A stretch of DNA of 35,000 nt from Chromera velia (taxonomy: Eukaryota > Sar > Chromeraceae), in assembly GCA_018398765.1 (NCBI GenBank), contig JAHBMJ010004847.1, positions 29,866 to 64,865 of the forward strand, in the 5' to 3' direction. The notes beneath the pieces are model-generated. The model was not told the DNA's origin, ran no database searches, and saw only the letters and a program-made list of their open reading frames with translations. Both the position numbers and the translations under genes were made by a program. Within the stretch, counting starts at the first letter, position 1, and every line of letters starts with the position of its first letter. Shown here in pieces: positions 10,901-19,897 of the stretch.

Positions 10901-11814
10901 CATGCGTTTACTTTCATACAGAATTCTCATGCATCGTTAGGTGGGGGAAGGGGGGACTCTGTACAAAGAAGAACATCGCGGCGCTGGCTGCCCTCACTGC
11001 TCACTCGCACATGTCTGTCTCATTTTTTTCTTGTCTACTTATTTCTTTGTTTTTCTCTCTGCAGCACCTCCAAGACCTTTGTGCGACGAAGATCCAAAGA
11101 TGGCTGAAGGCGATGTGGCTTGCAAAACAGGAGGCAGCAGAGAGGTACTCGAAGGTCGTGCTCATCCAGGCAATGGCACGGAAGCTTCGCGACAGACAGC
11201 TGTAAGTCAGCTGTGGCTCTTCTTCCTGCTTGCGTCAGACAGATTTGGCATTCGGTCTGCTACACTCAAATGGCAAGAAAGCTCCGTGACTGAAAGTAAT
11301 CGGTCCAAAAAATCATTCTATTCCCTCCCGTGCAGTGAGCTGCAAACATCAGACACAGTGACACACACACCCACATGCAGAACTCAAATTTTGGTGCTCA
11401 CGGTCCTCCAGGCAGAGGGCCCGACGGTGCATGGAGATTGATGGAAGAAGCGGCTTTTGATAGCTTCACACCGTCTCGTCCAATTTCAACTTAACATTTC
11501 GCCACTTAATTGTATGATCAAATAAATGCAGATACCGCCGAAACCGCCTCTGGTGCCTGGACCTGCAGATCCTGGAGGCCCGTGGGCTGAAGTCAGTTTG
11601 TTGGTTGATTGCATGGCTTTTCATTCATTCATTCATTCGAGCTCACCAAGAATTGAAGACATAAAATTCATCAATAAACAAAAGGAGCCGGCCCATGAGC
11701 GAATCAGCGAGGCTTCCTCACAGTCAGGCAGACGCAGACATGGGAAAGCGTCTGTACGATTCTTGTCTGTCCAAAACGGGGCCACGTTATGAATCACGTG
11801 TGTATAATTATATT

Positions 11815-11854
<40 letters not shown>

Positions 11855-12852
11855 CGTGTGTCTGTATGTCTGCAGGCAAGTGAGCATGGACGGGAGGCAG
11901 AATCCGTTCGTTCAGGTCGAATGCGATCCTCGACACGGCAACGAGAGGGTGTACCAGACGGCAGTGGCGTGGGAGGCAGGAGACATGCCTCAGTTCACAC
12001 ACAACAGATTCGCAATAGACGTCCAGGTATGTTAGCAGGTTGGGGATGCTGGTAGATGGGTAGAATGACTCTCGTGCCTTTGAAGCAAGCGGGTGTTTGC
12101 AAAAAAAGAGGTGAAAAGAAGGAACTTGAAGAAGGGCGGGTCTCAGGAAGCCCCCCGGTATCTCTCTCGGCTTCTGATTTGAACTTGGAACAGAGCTGGA
12201 AAAGGTTAATCCTCTTGAACACTATTCCGCGTACATGAAGAGGGTCTTTTTGTAATGCGAACTTGCTGCAAACCCACTTAATTGCAGGATTGCACAGGGC
12301 TTTTGGTGACCGTGTTCGACAAGCAGGTCTACTCAGATACATTCGTTGGTGCGTCATCTATGTGTTTGAGATTCTTGCTGGCCTCCTCACGTTCTCTCCC
12401 CTTTTCGTTCACTTTTTGATTTTGGTTGCTTCTCGCTCTCTTTGTTCCCTCCCGTCCATTCACCAATCAGGCCATCCGCCCATGGCCTACAGGAACGAAA
12501 TGCTCTTTCTTGATTTGAATCATGAGTGTAAAGCCTGCTTGCTGCATCTGTACGATGCATAGTGAATTTGTCTCCTGAGAAACCAACTGCTGCTGGAGAA
12601 GCTTCACTCGACTGGTGACTTGCTCACTCGGTCATCACCACTCGCAAAGGTTTTCTGCTCGGTTTGTCTCTATTTGTTCCCTCCATCACTAGCTGGTTTG
12701 TGCGTGCAATATTTGCATGGTCGTGTGCCTGCAGGGAGGTGCCTTGTCCGAACGGATGACTACAAGCTGACGCACCCCCCGGTGAAGGAACTCTGGCTGC
12801 CTGTATACGATCATTTCGACCCTGCGAATGTCAGGAGGGAACATTCTTTTTC

Positions 12853-12919
<67 letters not shown>

Positions 12920-13333
12920 TTTTTTTTTTTTTTCTTTCTTTTCTTTCTTTCTTTCTTTCTTTCTTTCATTCATTCATTCATTCATTCATTCATTCATCCG
13001 TTTCGGAATTCTCGGATGAATCTCGGTCTGTTTTCAGTTTTTTGCTTCATCTCTCTCATCTCTGTTTTTTTTTTTCATCCGTTTCCGTCTCATCTCTCTC
13101 ATCCGGCCGTTTCCGTCACTGCCCTGTTACGATCCCCTTCCTCTTCGTCCCCTCTCCAATTTCGCCATCGATCTGTATACTCGTTTTGCCTGACACCTTC
13201 ACTTTACTTGCAGCCCTCTTGCTTGCTAAACAACTTATTTCCCCCCCACTTTTCTGCTTGCAGGCCCCTGGAGAGCTCCAGTCGGGAGAAGTAAGACTGA
13301 AACTCCAATTCCTTGATCCCCTCAAGGTCTGTC

Positions 13334-13385
<52 letters not shown>

Positions 13386-14140
13386 TGTCTGTCTGTCTGT
13401 CTGTCTTTTTGTCGCTCTCACACCTCCCTTCCTGGCTAGATGATTGAAGGGACGGAGAAGTGCGGAAGAGTGCAGTGCAACCTGGCGGCAGGGGATTGGG
13501 GTGTTGATCAGGCGAGCAAGGACGACTCAGAAAGCAGGAAGGAAATCAATGCTGGAGAGAAAGAGGAAACACTACACATTTTTATGATAAATCAACCAGA
13601 AAAAAGTTTCTTTCCCCTTCGAATCCCCTGCTTGCTTGCTTGTTTGATTGCTTGCTTGCTTTTTGTTCCTGGCAGGACAAGATCCAAGTGTGGCAAGCCA
13701 CCAGCCAGCCCCCAGAGCAGGCAGGGGCCTACAGGGACCGACCAAGTGACGGCACGGACCCCGACGAGTGGGTTCTACCCCGCCACAGGCAGAAGCTCAA
13801 CGCCACGAGGGCTGCCCTGCGAGAGGTCGTCAAAGCAAAAGCGGACAAGGCAGTTCTCAACAGTAAGAGCAAATCCAAACAGTGGGCGGAGACGGTGCTG
13901 ATCACAGAAGGAGAAGAGGGGAATGACACAGGTGGGGCATCTGCAGCACCAGGTGCGCCTTCAGTAGGTGATGCGGCGTTGCCTGGTGATGGAGGAGGAG
14001 ACGCGCTTTCAGACGGGGGAGGTGAGACTGCCGGTGGAGGGAAAGGAGGGAAGAAATCAAAGAAAGAAAAGAAAAAGGAGAAGAACAAAAAGAAAGGAAA
14101 CCCTCCAATTGACGCAGGGGGGTTGCCAAATGAATTGTAA
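7927..14140 (+). CDS. Polycystin-1-like five-TM protein with IQ motifs and a C2 domain (13 exons)
   Basis: The exons are 7927-8240, 8508-8672, 8904-9321, 9861-9991, 10208-10436, 10735-10803, 11065-11201, 11532-11591, 11876-12026, 12288-12348, 12735-12829, 13264-13326 and 13676-14140. All phases agree and give 785 aa. The ATG has an in-frame TGA directly upstream (7921-7923). Five hydrophobic segments lie near residues 57-78, 189-207, 227-252, 344-367 and 379-404. RLHPILTIW before TM2, the FYNYY end of TM2 and the IWPTFLLLSWFSR end of TM3 resemble the N-terminal membrane half of polycystin-1/REJ proteins. Residues 443-488 hold two IQ-like calmodulin-binding motifs (ATKIQRWLKAMWLAKQ and VVLIQAMARK). 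Residues 494-628 form a C2 fold (LWCLDLQILEARGLK, MDGRQNPFVQVE, YSDTFVGRCLV, SGEVRLKLQF). The tail is Gly/Ala-rich, then Lys-rich. No PLAT domain, GPS or pore domain is present, so the N-terminus may be truncated or its exons missed. A Ca2+/membrane-signalling role is inference. Exon 13 could be preceded by an extra exon near 13440. Confidence 0.75.
9279..9420 (+). repeat. Direct duplication of the exon 3 end and its 5' splice site
   Basis: Fifty bases at 9279-9328 recur identically at 9371-9420, an offset of 92 bases. The unit covers the last 43 coding bases of exon 3 of the polycystin-like gene plus the donor AAT/GTGAGTC. The second copy lies in intron 3 and carries an equally good donor. 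Because 92 is not a multiple of three, use of the second donor would change the frame. Confidence 0.9.
9464..9652 (+). repeat. Polypurine tract in intron 3
   Basis: About 190 bases of the sense strand are almost entirely A and G, with GGAAAGGAAAG-type units and only scattered pyrimidines. This is opposite in strand bias to the pyrimidine-rich tracts in other introns of the same gene. Confidence 0.8.
10654..10757 (+). repeat. Direct duplication of the intron 5 acceptor and exon 6 start
   Basis: Thirty-four bases at 10654-10687 recur identically at 10724-10757 (offset 70). Each copy carries the GTGTGCAG acceptor and the first 23 bases of exon 6. Only the second copy continues into the full exon that leads on in frame. 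The first copy runs into AT-rich sequence with in-frame stops. Confidence 0.9.
10872..10964 (+). repeat. Short direct repeat inside intron 6
   Basis: Thirty bases at 10872-10901 recur at 10935-10964 with two mismatches. Both contain AGGTGGGGGAAGGGG followed by ACTCTGTAC. The spacing of 63 bases is similar to that of the other intronic duplications in this gene. Confidence 0.85.
11173..11290 (+). repeat. Exon 7 heptapeptide segment re-encoded in intron 7
   Basis: Bases 11173-11193 of exon 7 encode MARKLRD, part of the second IQ motif. Intron bases 11270-11290 also encode MARKLRD, with four base differences that are all synonymous (CGG/AGA, CTT/CTC, CGC/CGT). A TGA follows the intronic copy directly, so it is not part of the main reading. 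Confidence 0.6.
11818..11860. repeat. (TG)n/(CG)n microsatellite in intron 8
   Basis: Alternating TG changes into alternating CG just before the exon 9 acceptor. An ATTC repeat also lies in the same intron near 11622-11638. Confidence 0.85.
12849..12998. repeat. Pyrimidine-rich compound microsatellite in intron 11
   Basis: Successive runs of CT, CTTT, T, CTTT and CATT fill most of the 5' part of intron 11, starting about 20 bases after the exon 11 donor. Confidence 0.9.
13338..13405. repeat. (CT)n(GT)n(CTGT)n microsatellite in intron 12
   Basis: Three successive simple repeats begin about 12 bases after the GTCTGT donor of exon 12. The donor hexamer itself resembles the repeat unit. Confidence 0.85.
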
Positions 14141-14861
14141 ATAAGATGAGCGACTTTTATGAGGGCTCGATCGAATTTATAAGCGTCACTTCACTAACTT
14201 CAAAAGGTTTTTTGAAAAAATATATTTGGAGTCACATCAGACACTTTGTAAACTCTGCATAAATGAAAAAATGGTTCAAAAAATACAATTTCACAGTTAT
14301 AAAATCTTAATAAAAAAATGTCTGGCGGCGCTATATAAGCCTAGCTAGGCTAGCCCACAGCTTTTCACAAATGTTTCAACCATATATATAATTTTAATTG
14401 TGTCATTAACTTAAAACTAATATGCATAAATTTTGTTATAAAAGATATTAAAAATGCTTTAGTCGACCCAATATTAATTTATTAGAATCAAATAAATTTG
14501 AATAGATTGCAAGTTAAATTTAAAGTTTATAATAGCACTAGTGATAGTTTAAATCTTTTCTATAATGCAATCTATCGATATAGAATTAAATGTGCTAATT
14601 TCATTAAAAAAAAATCATATATCAATTTCATATTATTGATTGATTGATTGATATGTTCCGCCCTAGGGCCTTCCCGCTATGTCTATCTTAGAGCTAGTAA
14701 TGGAGCCTAGATTGGAACTGGCATGTTTACATATTATTAATTTTTAAAAAAAGGGGGAAAAATTATGTATCAGGGCTTATGAGCCTTTAAGTACTTGTAG
14801 GATGCACACGGATGCACCGTCGTGTCATTCATGGACGATTTCTTTATGATTGAATTTGGCG
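14141..14861. other. AT-rich spacer between convergent genes
   Basis: This is the 3' flank of both the polycystin-like gene (plus) and the orphan gene (minus). It is strongly AT-rich and has no coding signal. It contains one copy of the dispersed 54-base repeat at 14635-14688. Confidence 0.6.
14635..14688 (-). repeat. Dispersed 54-bp repeat, copy 1
   Basis: These 54 bases are identical to 33093-33146. They consist of an ATTG tetranucleotide run followed by about 36 unique bases including CCGCCCTAGGGCC, a partly palindromic word. Read on the minus strand, the unique part ends in a CAAT-type tail, as the 3' end of a LINE or SINE might. Confidence 0.8.
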
Positions 14862-15870
14862 TCATCGTGGTTGTAGCAGGCGATATAGATTCACTAGTGT
14901 AAGTGGAAGCACAATCCAAGGGCCTCTCCACCCCTCCAAAGTTTGTGCAGAAGACGAATCTCGATGATCGGAAATGAATTCTGCCGGCCCGGGTATCGAG
15001 TCGACACCGTCCTTCAGCAATGACCTCAAATTGTCGCCCTCTTCTTTCCCAGTCCCCCTGCAGAAATCGAGCTTCACGTCTCGGTGTCCCTGCAGAAGAG
15101 AGTACAGCATATTAAGGAACTCCGCAGACGCCAACTCCCTCTCAAACACCCACCAGGAACTTTCGACCTTCCTCCCGCCCCCTTCTGAACTTCCCCCCGA
15201 GCCCTTTTCTGATGGATGTGTTCTCTCCCCCAAGACGGCAAACGTGACAGACTCCTGGAAGAGTTGCGCTGTCGTGCCAGTGTCCCCTTCTCCCTCTTTC
15301 TCTTTTACCACGGCAGGAGCGAGGAGATCTCTCGCTGCCATTTCAAACGGGAGTAGCGCTGTGACAAATCCGAGCGCATTCTGGAGAGACGGGTTGTCGT
15401 TGGACAGCCACTCGTTGATGGCACACGCCTCTCCCGCCTTCTGGTCTTTCTGAAGCTCCAACGCACAGACGTGTCTGAAGAACCTGACCGCTCTCATGTG
15501 CCCCCCCCCCCTGTCCCCGTCCAGTTTGTCGTGTATGGCGTCTCTCATCGAGAGCCCGCCAGGCTGGGACCTTCTGTACTCAAGCAGCCGCTTCCACTCA
15601 CGACTCACAAACAACTCAATCTGAGGGAAATAGAGGAAGCGAGAGGGAATCACACATGCAATGAAGTCTGGATGTGCCAGCATATTCTCTCAGAGCAGCA
15701 AAAGCACAAAACCTGTCGAAAGTCAACGGAAGAACGAGAAAGAAAAATTACCCGAACCGTCGGCAGGGTGCGTTACGTGGGAGGGGACATGGAGAAGACA
15801 TTCGGAAAAGAGAAAATCATCAAAGAGAAACACAAATAAAACGAAACCAAATGGAACAAAAGGGGACAAA

Positions 15871-15915
<45 letters not shown>

Positions 15916-17922
15916 CCGACAGAAAGGAAAAGTAATCCAAACAAAAGCGAAATGGAGTTAGACTGCTAAGTCTATTGAATTCCCTGCGTGACTGACCGAC
16001 CTGTTCGGCTGCAGTCGGAGGAAGAGGACTTCCTGTGGCGCCCTCAAAAAATTCAGCGAATGTCTCTGGATCTCTCTGGCTGCAGTACAGAGATGCAACC
16101 CTTGCAACTGTCTGTAGTCTCTGTTGAAAAAACTTCAGAGGAAGATGCACATCCCAAAACTCAACAGACGAATCCGACCCCTCCCCCCCCTCTCTTCCTG
16201 AATTGTCATATAGAATGTGCAAAACTGCGGCTCCTAATTTCAGACTGTGCTCTAGACCGTCTGAGTTCGTACGCCACCCGGTGATCGTGGTTGGGAGCAC
16301 CATGTGAGGATTCAGGTCTCCCTGCACCGTCAGGTCCCACAGATTCACTACCACCCCTGCTGCCCCCCCCTCCTGGAGATGCGAGCTGAGAAAATGCAAA
16401 ACGGCCTTCACACGCTCGTCGTCCGGAATCCCTGTGTTCCAGTCACCTACAAAGAAATTAGACAATCCTAGGTACGGGTTCTCTTGCACCAGAAACAACC
16501 CCCCCTGCTTGGGTATCAACCAGTGACCATAACTTTCTAGACGGTCCCGGAAGGCAGATGTGCCCGTCTCCTCCCCTCCCTGTACAACCCTCTGGGGAAA
16601 GTGGGTGGTCAGAATCACCAGATCATGCGCACAGCCGCCCTCCCCCCTTCGCAGCCCCATAGAGGCACATGCACTTCTCTCCGAGAAGGAGGGGAATGGA
16701 GAGAGCTCATCAAACTCCCCGTCCTCCCCCTCTCTTTGCAATTGGGGAGAGTGGAAGTACTTCACTGAGAGAAACAGGCGTCTCTCTGAGTCTGCTTCCG
16801 TGACTGGAGGAAACTCTGAGGGTCTCTGATCAACAAATCGGAGGGCAGAGTCCACCACAAACTGGACCCACCGAAATTCCTGCAGAAGCGTCTCTGCAGG
16901 TTCCAATAAAAGGACGTTCAATCTGAACCTAGCAGAAAGTCTGTGCAGTTGGAAGACCAACATCCAGAGAAGAAAAAAGTCGTGAGCAGAGCTGCCTGTG
17001 ATAAGCAGCACAGATCCTTCTGCAAGAGCATCCTCTGAGTCCTCTGCAGGGTGCATGGGAGGCCCTTTCCTGTTGCAGAGGGTTTCTGCAAGTCTCTCCA
17101 GATCCTTCGCCACTCTCTTCACACTCCTCCGCTCCTTCACTACAGCATTATCCTTCCCTGCACGACCGTGAACACAAAAACACCATGCAGGTCGTCAATG
17201 AGAATCAATGTGCAAAAGAAAGGATCATGGACCGTCGCGTGAAGTATCAAAGTTTGGGAAAGACCCGTACTCAGCAACACTGAACCGCAAGGGGCAGTTT
17301 GCAGGCGCAAATGAAGTAGCCTTTTGAGAACGCAATGCTCTTCAGATGTCAGAGACCTTTTCCGTGCCCCTTCCACGAGGGCAACCATTTGCCAACACAG
17401 TGCATCTTACATGCATGCATGCGTTCAGGTTCAATTCGAGTGTATATCTATGAAGGCAATTCACAAAACCGATGTTTGTGCCGCAGTGCAAAGCTTTAAT
17501 CTTTTTTCGCATGCAAACCAGCAGGTGCCAGCGCTTTGCAGCTGCAGACATTGAAGAAAGAATAGAACTCGTCGGTCGGGGTTCTGTGTTGAGAGCTTGC
17601 ATGCGTGTGAACGGAAGCATGCCTCTCTCTTGTTTGGCATCTTACAGAAGCAATTGGTCTCACCTGTTCCCACTCCCAGCTTCTTCAAAAAGTCATTCGC
17701 TTGCAACAAAGTGCTGCTCTCGCTGTCGCCCTCTCCCTCTTCTTCTCCGAGAAGAACCTGAGGATTCGGCAAGCTCGGTGGGAGCTTGCTGTCAGGCAGG
17801 GGGCTGTCTGCTGTTTCAATGGCAGTTATGGTTTCGCCTCGACTACTGGGTTGCAGCCTGACGCAAAGACTTGAGCTGTTCAGCAAGAAGGCAAGTATCG
17901 ATGGGGAGAGAATGCTTCTCAT
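14862..17922 (-). CDS. Unrecognised protein with putative signal peptide (3 exons)
   Basis: The exons are 17922-17664, 17157-16001 and 15620-14862, joined in phases 1 and 0, giving 724 aa. The ATG (context GTCACCATG) opens a hydrophobic N-terminus (MRSILSPSILAFLLNSSSLC) that could be a secretory signal or a plastid leader. No start codon lies at the beginning of the large exon 2, whose frame begins with a GTG codon, so exon 1 is needed. Residues after about 115 look alpha/beta: SVLLITGSSAHDFFLLWMLV followed by LNVLLLEPAETLLQEF is Rossmann-like. GLFLVQENPYLGLSNFFVG and GGAAGVVVNLWDLTVQGDLN are other ordered blocks. The C-terminal exon is mixed helical with an acidic, Gly-rich linker and stops at TGA 14862-14864. 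No family or catalytic motif was recognised. It is convergent with the polycystin-like gene. Intron 2 carries a long GA run. Exon 1 is the least certain part. Confidence 0.65.
15874..15912. repeat. (GA)n microsatellite in intron 2 of the orphan gene
   Basis: About 20 GA units lie here, which are CT in the gene's sense strand. They are inside the intron between exons 2 and 3. Confidence 0.95.
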
Positions 17923-18290
17923 GGTGACCCTAGTTTTCAACGGTACCCTGGTGGAGTTTACGTCACTTTGTCTCTGCCATGACAAACCACAGTCTAGGAA
18001 GAGGGTGCATGGATTCTCTGAAAAGATTCCCAAGTGTATATACCAAAAGTGCGAACATGAGGTCTTTTCCGAGAGAGACAGGTCGATCTATCGCAGGAGC
18101 TTTGTGCCCGCCTCTTGATCGTGCGCGTCTGTTTGGACGAATTATGCAGATCGAGACAACATCCATCCACGACGTGCGGAAAGGGCCGTTGCATGTATGC
18201 ATGCATGAATTCACGCGTGTATTAAAAAAAAGTGTATCGGTCAGCATCACTGTGTCTTGAGGGTTCGTGGATGCATCGATCGTTTAGCTA

Positions 18291-18314
18291 TCAAAAGGGC
18301 GCTCAAAAGGGCGC
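18291..18314. repeat. Tandem 12-bp repeat
   Basis: TCAAAAGGGCGC occurs twice head to tail, immediately followed by C and a GC-rich stretch. It lies about 20 bases before the hairpin at 18333. Confidence 0.9.
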
Positions 18315-18332
18315 CTTCTGCGCGCACTGATC

Positions 18333-18402
18333 GAGCGATATGCAGGACCATACAGAGAGACACTCAATCTTCAGTGTCTCTCTATGTAGTCCTGCATCGC
18401 TC
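18333..18402. other. Long imperfect hairpin of about 30-bp arms
   Basis: The left arm (18333-18364) and the reverse complement of the right arm (18373-18402) match over about 30 bases, apart from a 2-base bulge and a small internal mismatch near the middle. The inner 11-base stem AGAGAGACACT is perfect and the loop is about 8 bases. The outer stem GAGCGAT and the middle GCAGGAC also pair. It could be a small-RNA precursor, a structured UTR element of the adjacent minus-strand gene, or a minimal foldback transposon. Confidence 0.7.
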
Positions 18403-18888
18403 CGGTTTGCATCCTGTCTAGGCATATGTCCCGGCTCTATTATCCTATTAGTCGTTTGTTAAACACTTCGCATACGCTGTGGATTAGGCCTGACCAATTC
18501 TAAGTTATGTACTGAAGATCACTGAAGAATATTTGATATATATATTTCATTCAATCCATACATACGTGTGTGCTTACATTACTAGTTCGCGTAATCAATC
18601 CTACGTCTCTATGCCTACGTGTAATTACATGCACAAACACGTAATAAATCTATAGATTTTTTAAATAATTAGTATATTATCATACGAATATACAATCATG
18701 AACAATTTTTTTTTCAGTCTGGAACATAAATCCTAATTCTAAACAAAAAAAAAAATTAACTTGTTTAATAACGTATAAATGCTGTGAACGAATCAACAGT
18801 GACCATTATATGAAGAACTCTACACATACTACAAGTCTACTTGAATTAACAATTGAATCTTTCTGTCAAGTTTCTGACACGATTGAAA

Positions 18889-19819
18889 TTATCCCCCTTC
18901 AAGAGTCTGGCGGCTCTCTTCTCCGCTTTCTGCCTGAAGGGTCGTGATGCTCTTTCTCAAGTGTACATAAGATCCGCCCAACCCCAGCCGCCTCGCCTCC
19001 AGCTTTACAACCTTTGTCTGTCTCCCCTCGTGTCTGATCCTCTGCCCAAACGCAACGCGAATCACCTCATGGTGACACACAATCAAAACGCGCCTCCCTG
19101 CCGTGGCCAGTCTCCCGACAGCAGTCTGGACCTCACTAACGTACTCTTCCTCAGATATGTCCCAGTTCCTGCCGTCCTCTGCCTGTGCACGCCTGAAGCT
19201 CTCCTCACAAATTCGGGCAGACCTCTCCCCAGACAAACTCGTGCACACAGGGTCCAACCCCCCGCACTTTGGAAGAAAATCCTCGGAGGACTCTGAGGTC
19301 ACCAGGGAGACCGGAAGGTTCTGCCTCTGCTGGGAGCTCCGTGCGAGCCAGTTCATCTCCTGCAGTGCCGGCTCGATCTGCAACACCATGTGCGGACAGA
19401 GAGCGGCTGCGGTCTGGACGGTCCGTCGGAGGGGGGTGCACACAACTTTGTCAAAAGTTTGGCACACCTGCACGCCCGATAAATATCAAGGTACAACAAG
19501 AAAGTCACTGTCTTGCATATTTAAAGCTTCCCAAAAGATTGGGTACACACACCTGCACGAGCAGAAAAAACTAGAGAAAAAATGGCCGGCCTGGAGGAAT
19601 TGAGATTCCTGAAGACGCCATGGCTGCATTCCTGAACTAGCGTTTGCCTTCAGATTTGTGTGCCAGTTCGTCTGCAGATTTCCCTGTATGCATCCCCACT
19701 GTCCGGACATGTCTACCTACGTACATTCCTTCCTTCCTATCTGCCCACTGGCGTGTGTCTCTACCTCCTTGCTCGTCTCGCCTGCTTGCCGGCCTGCCTG
19801 TCTGTTTGTGTCCCAGAGT

Positions 19820-19897
<78 letters not shown>

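Larger units (their letters stand above)
17923..18888. other. Intergenic stretch with hairpin and TGCATGCA motifs
   Basis: This separates the start of the orphan gene from the end of the Nudix-phosphatase gene, both on the minus strand. No gene is supported. It contains a TGCATGCATGA motif at 18198-18208, a 12-base tandem repeat at 18291-18314 and the hairpin at 18333-18402, followed by about 400 AT-rich bases. Confidence 0.5.

Noticed and set aside
13440..13535. Possible extra exon of the polycystin-like gene starting at ATG 13440 after CTAG
   Set aside because: No donor gives the phase 0 needed to join the last exon, whereas exon 12 joins 13676 directly in phase. It remains only a weak alternative.
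15773..16000. Continuation of the orphan gene exon 2 frame through the intron
   Set aside because: It would translate the GA/CT microsatellite. A good GTCGGT donor at 16000 and a CTCAG acceptor at 15621 join in phase to a long downstream frame.
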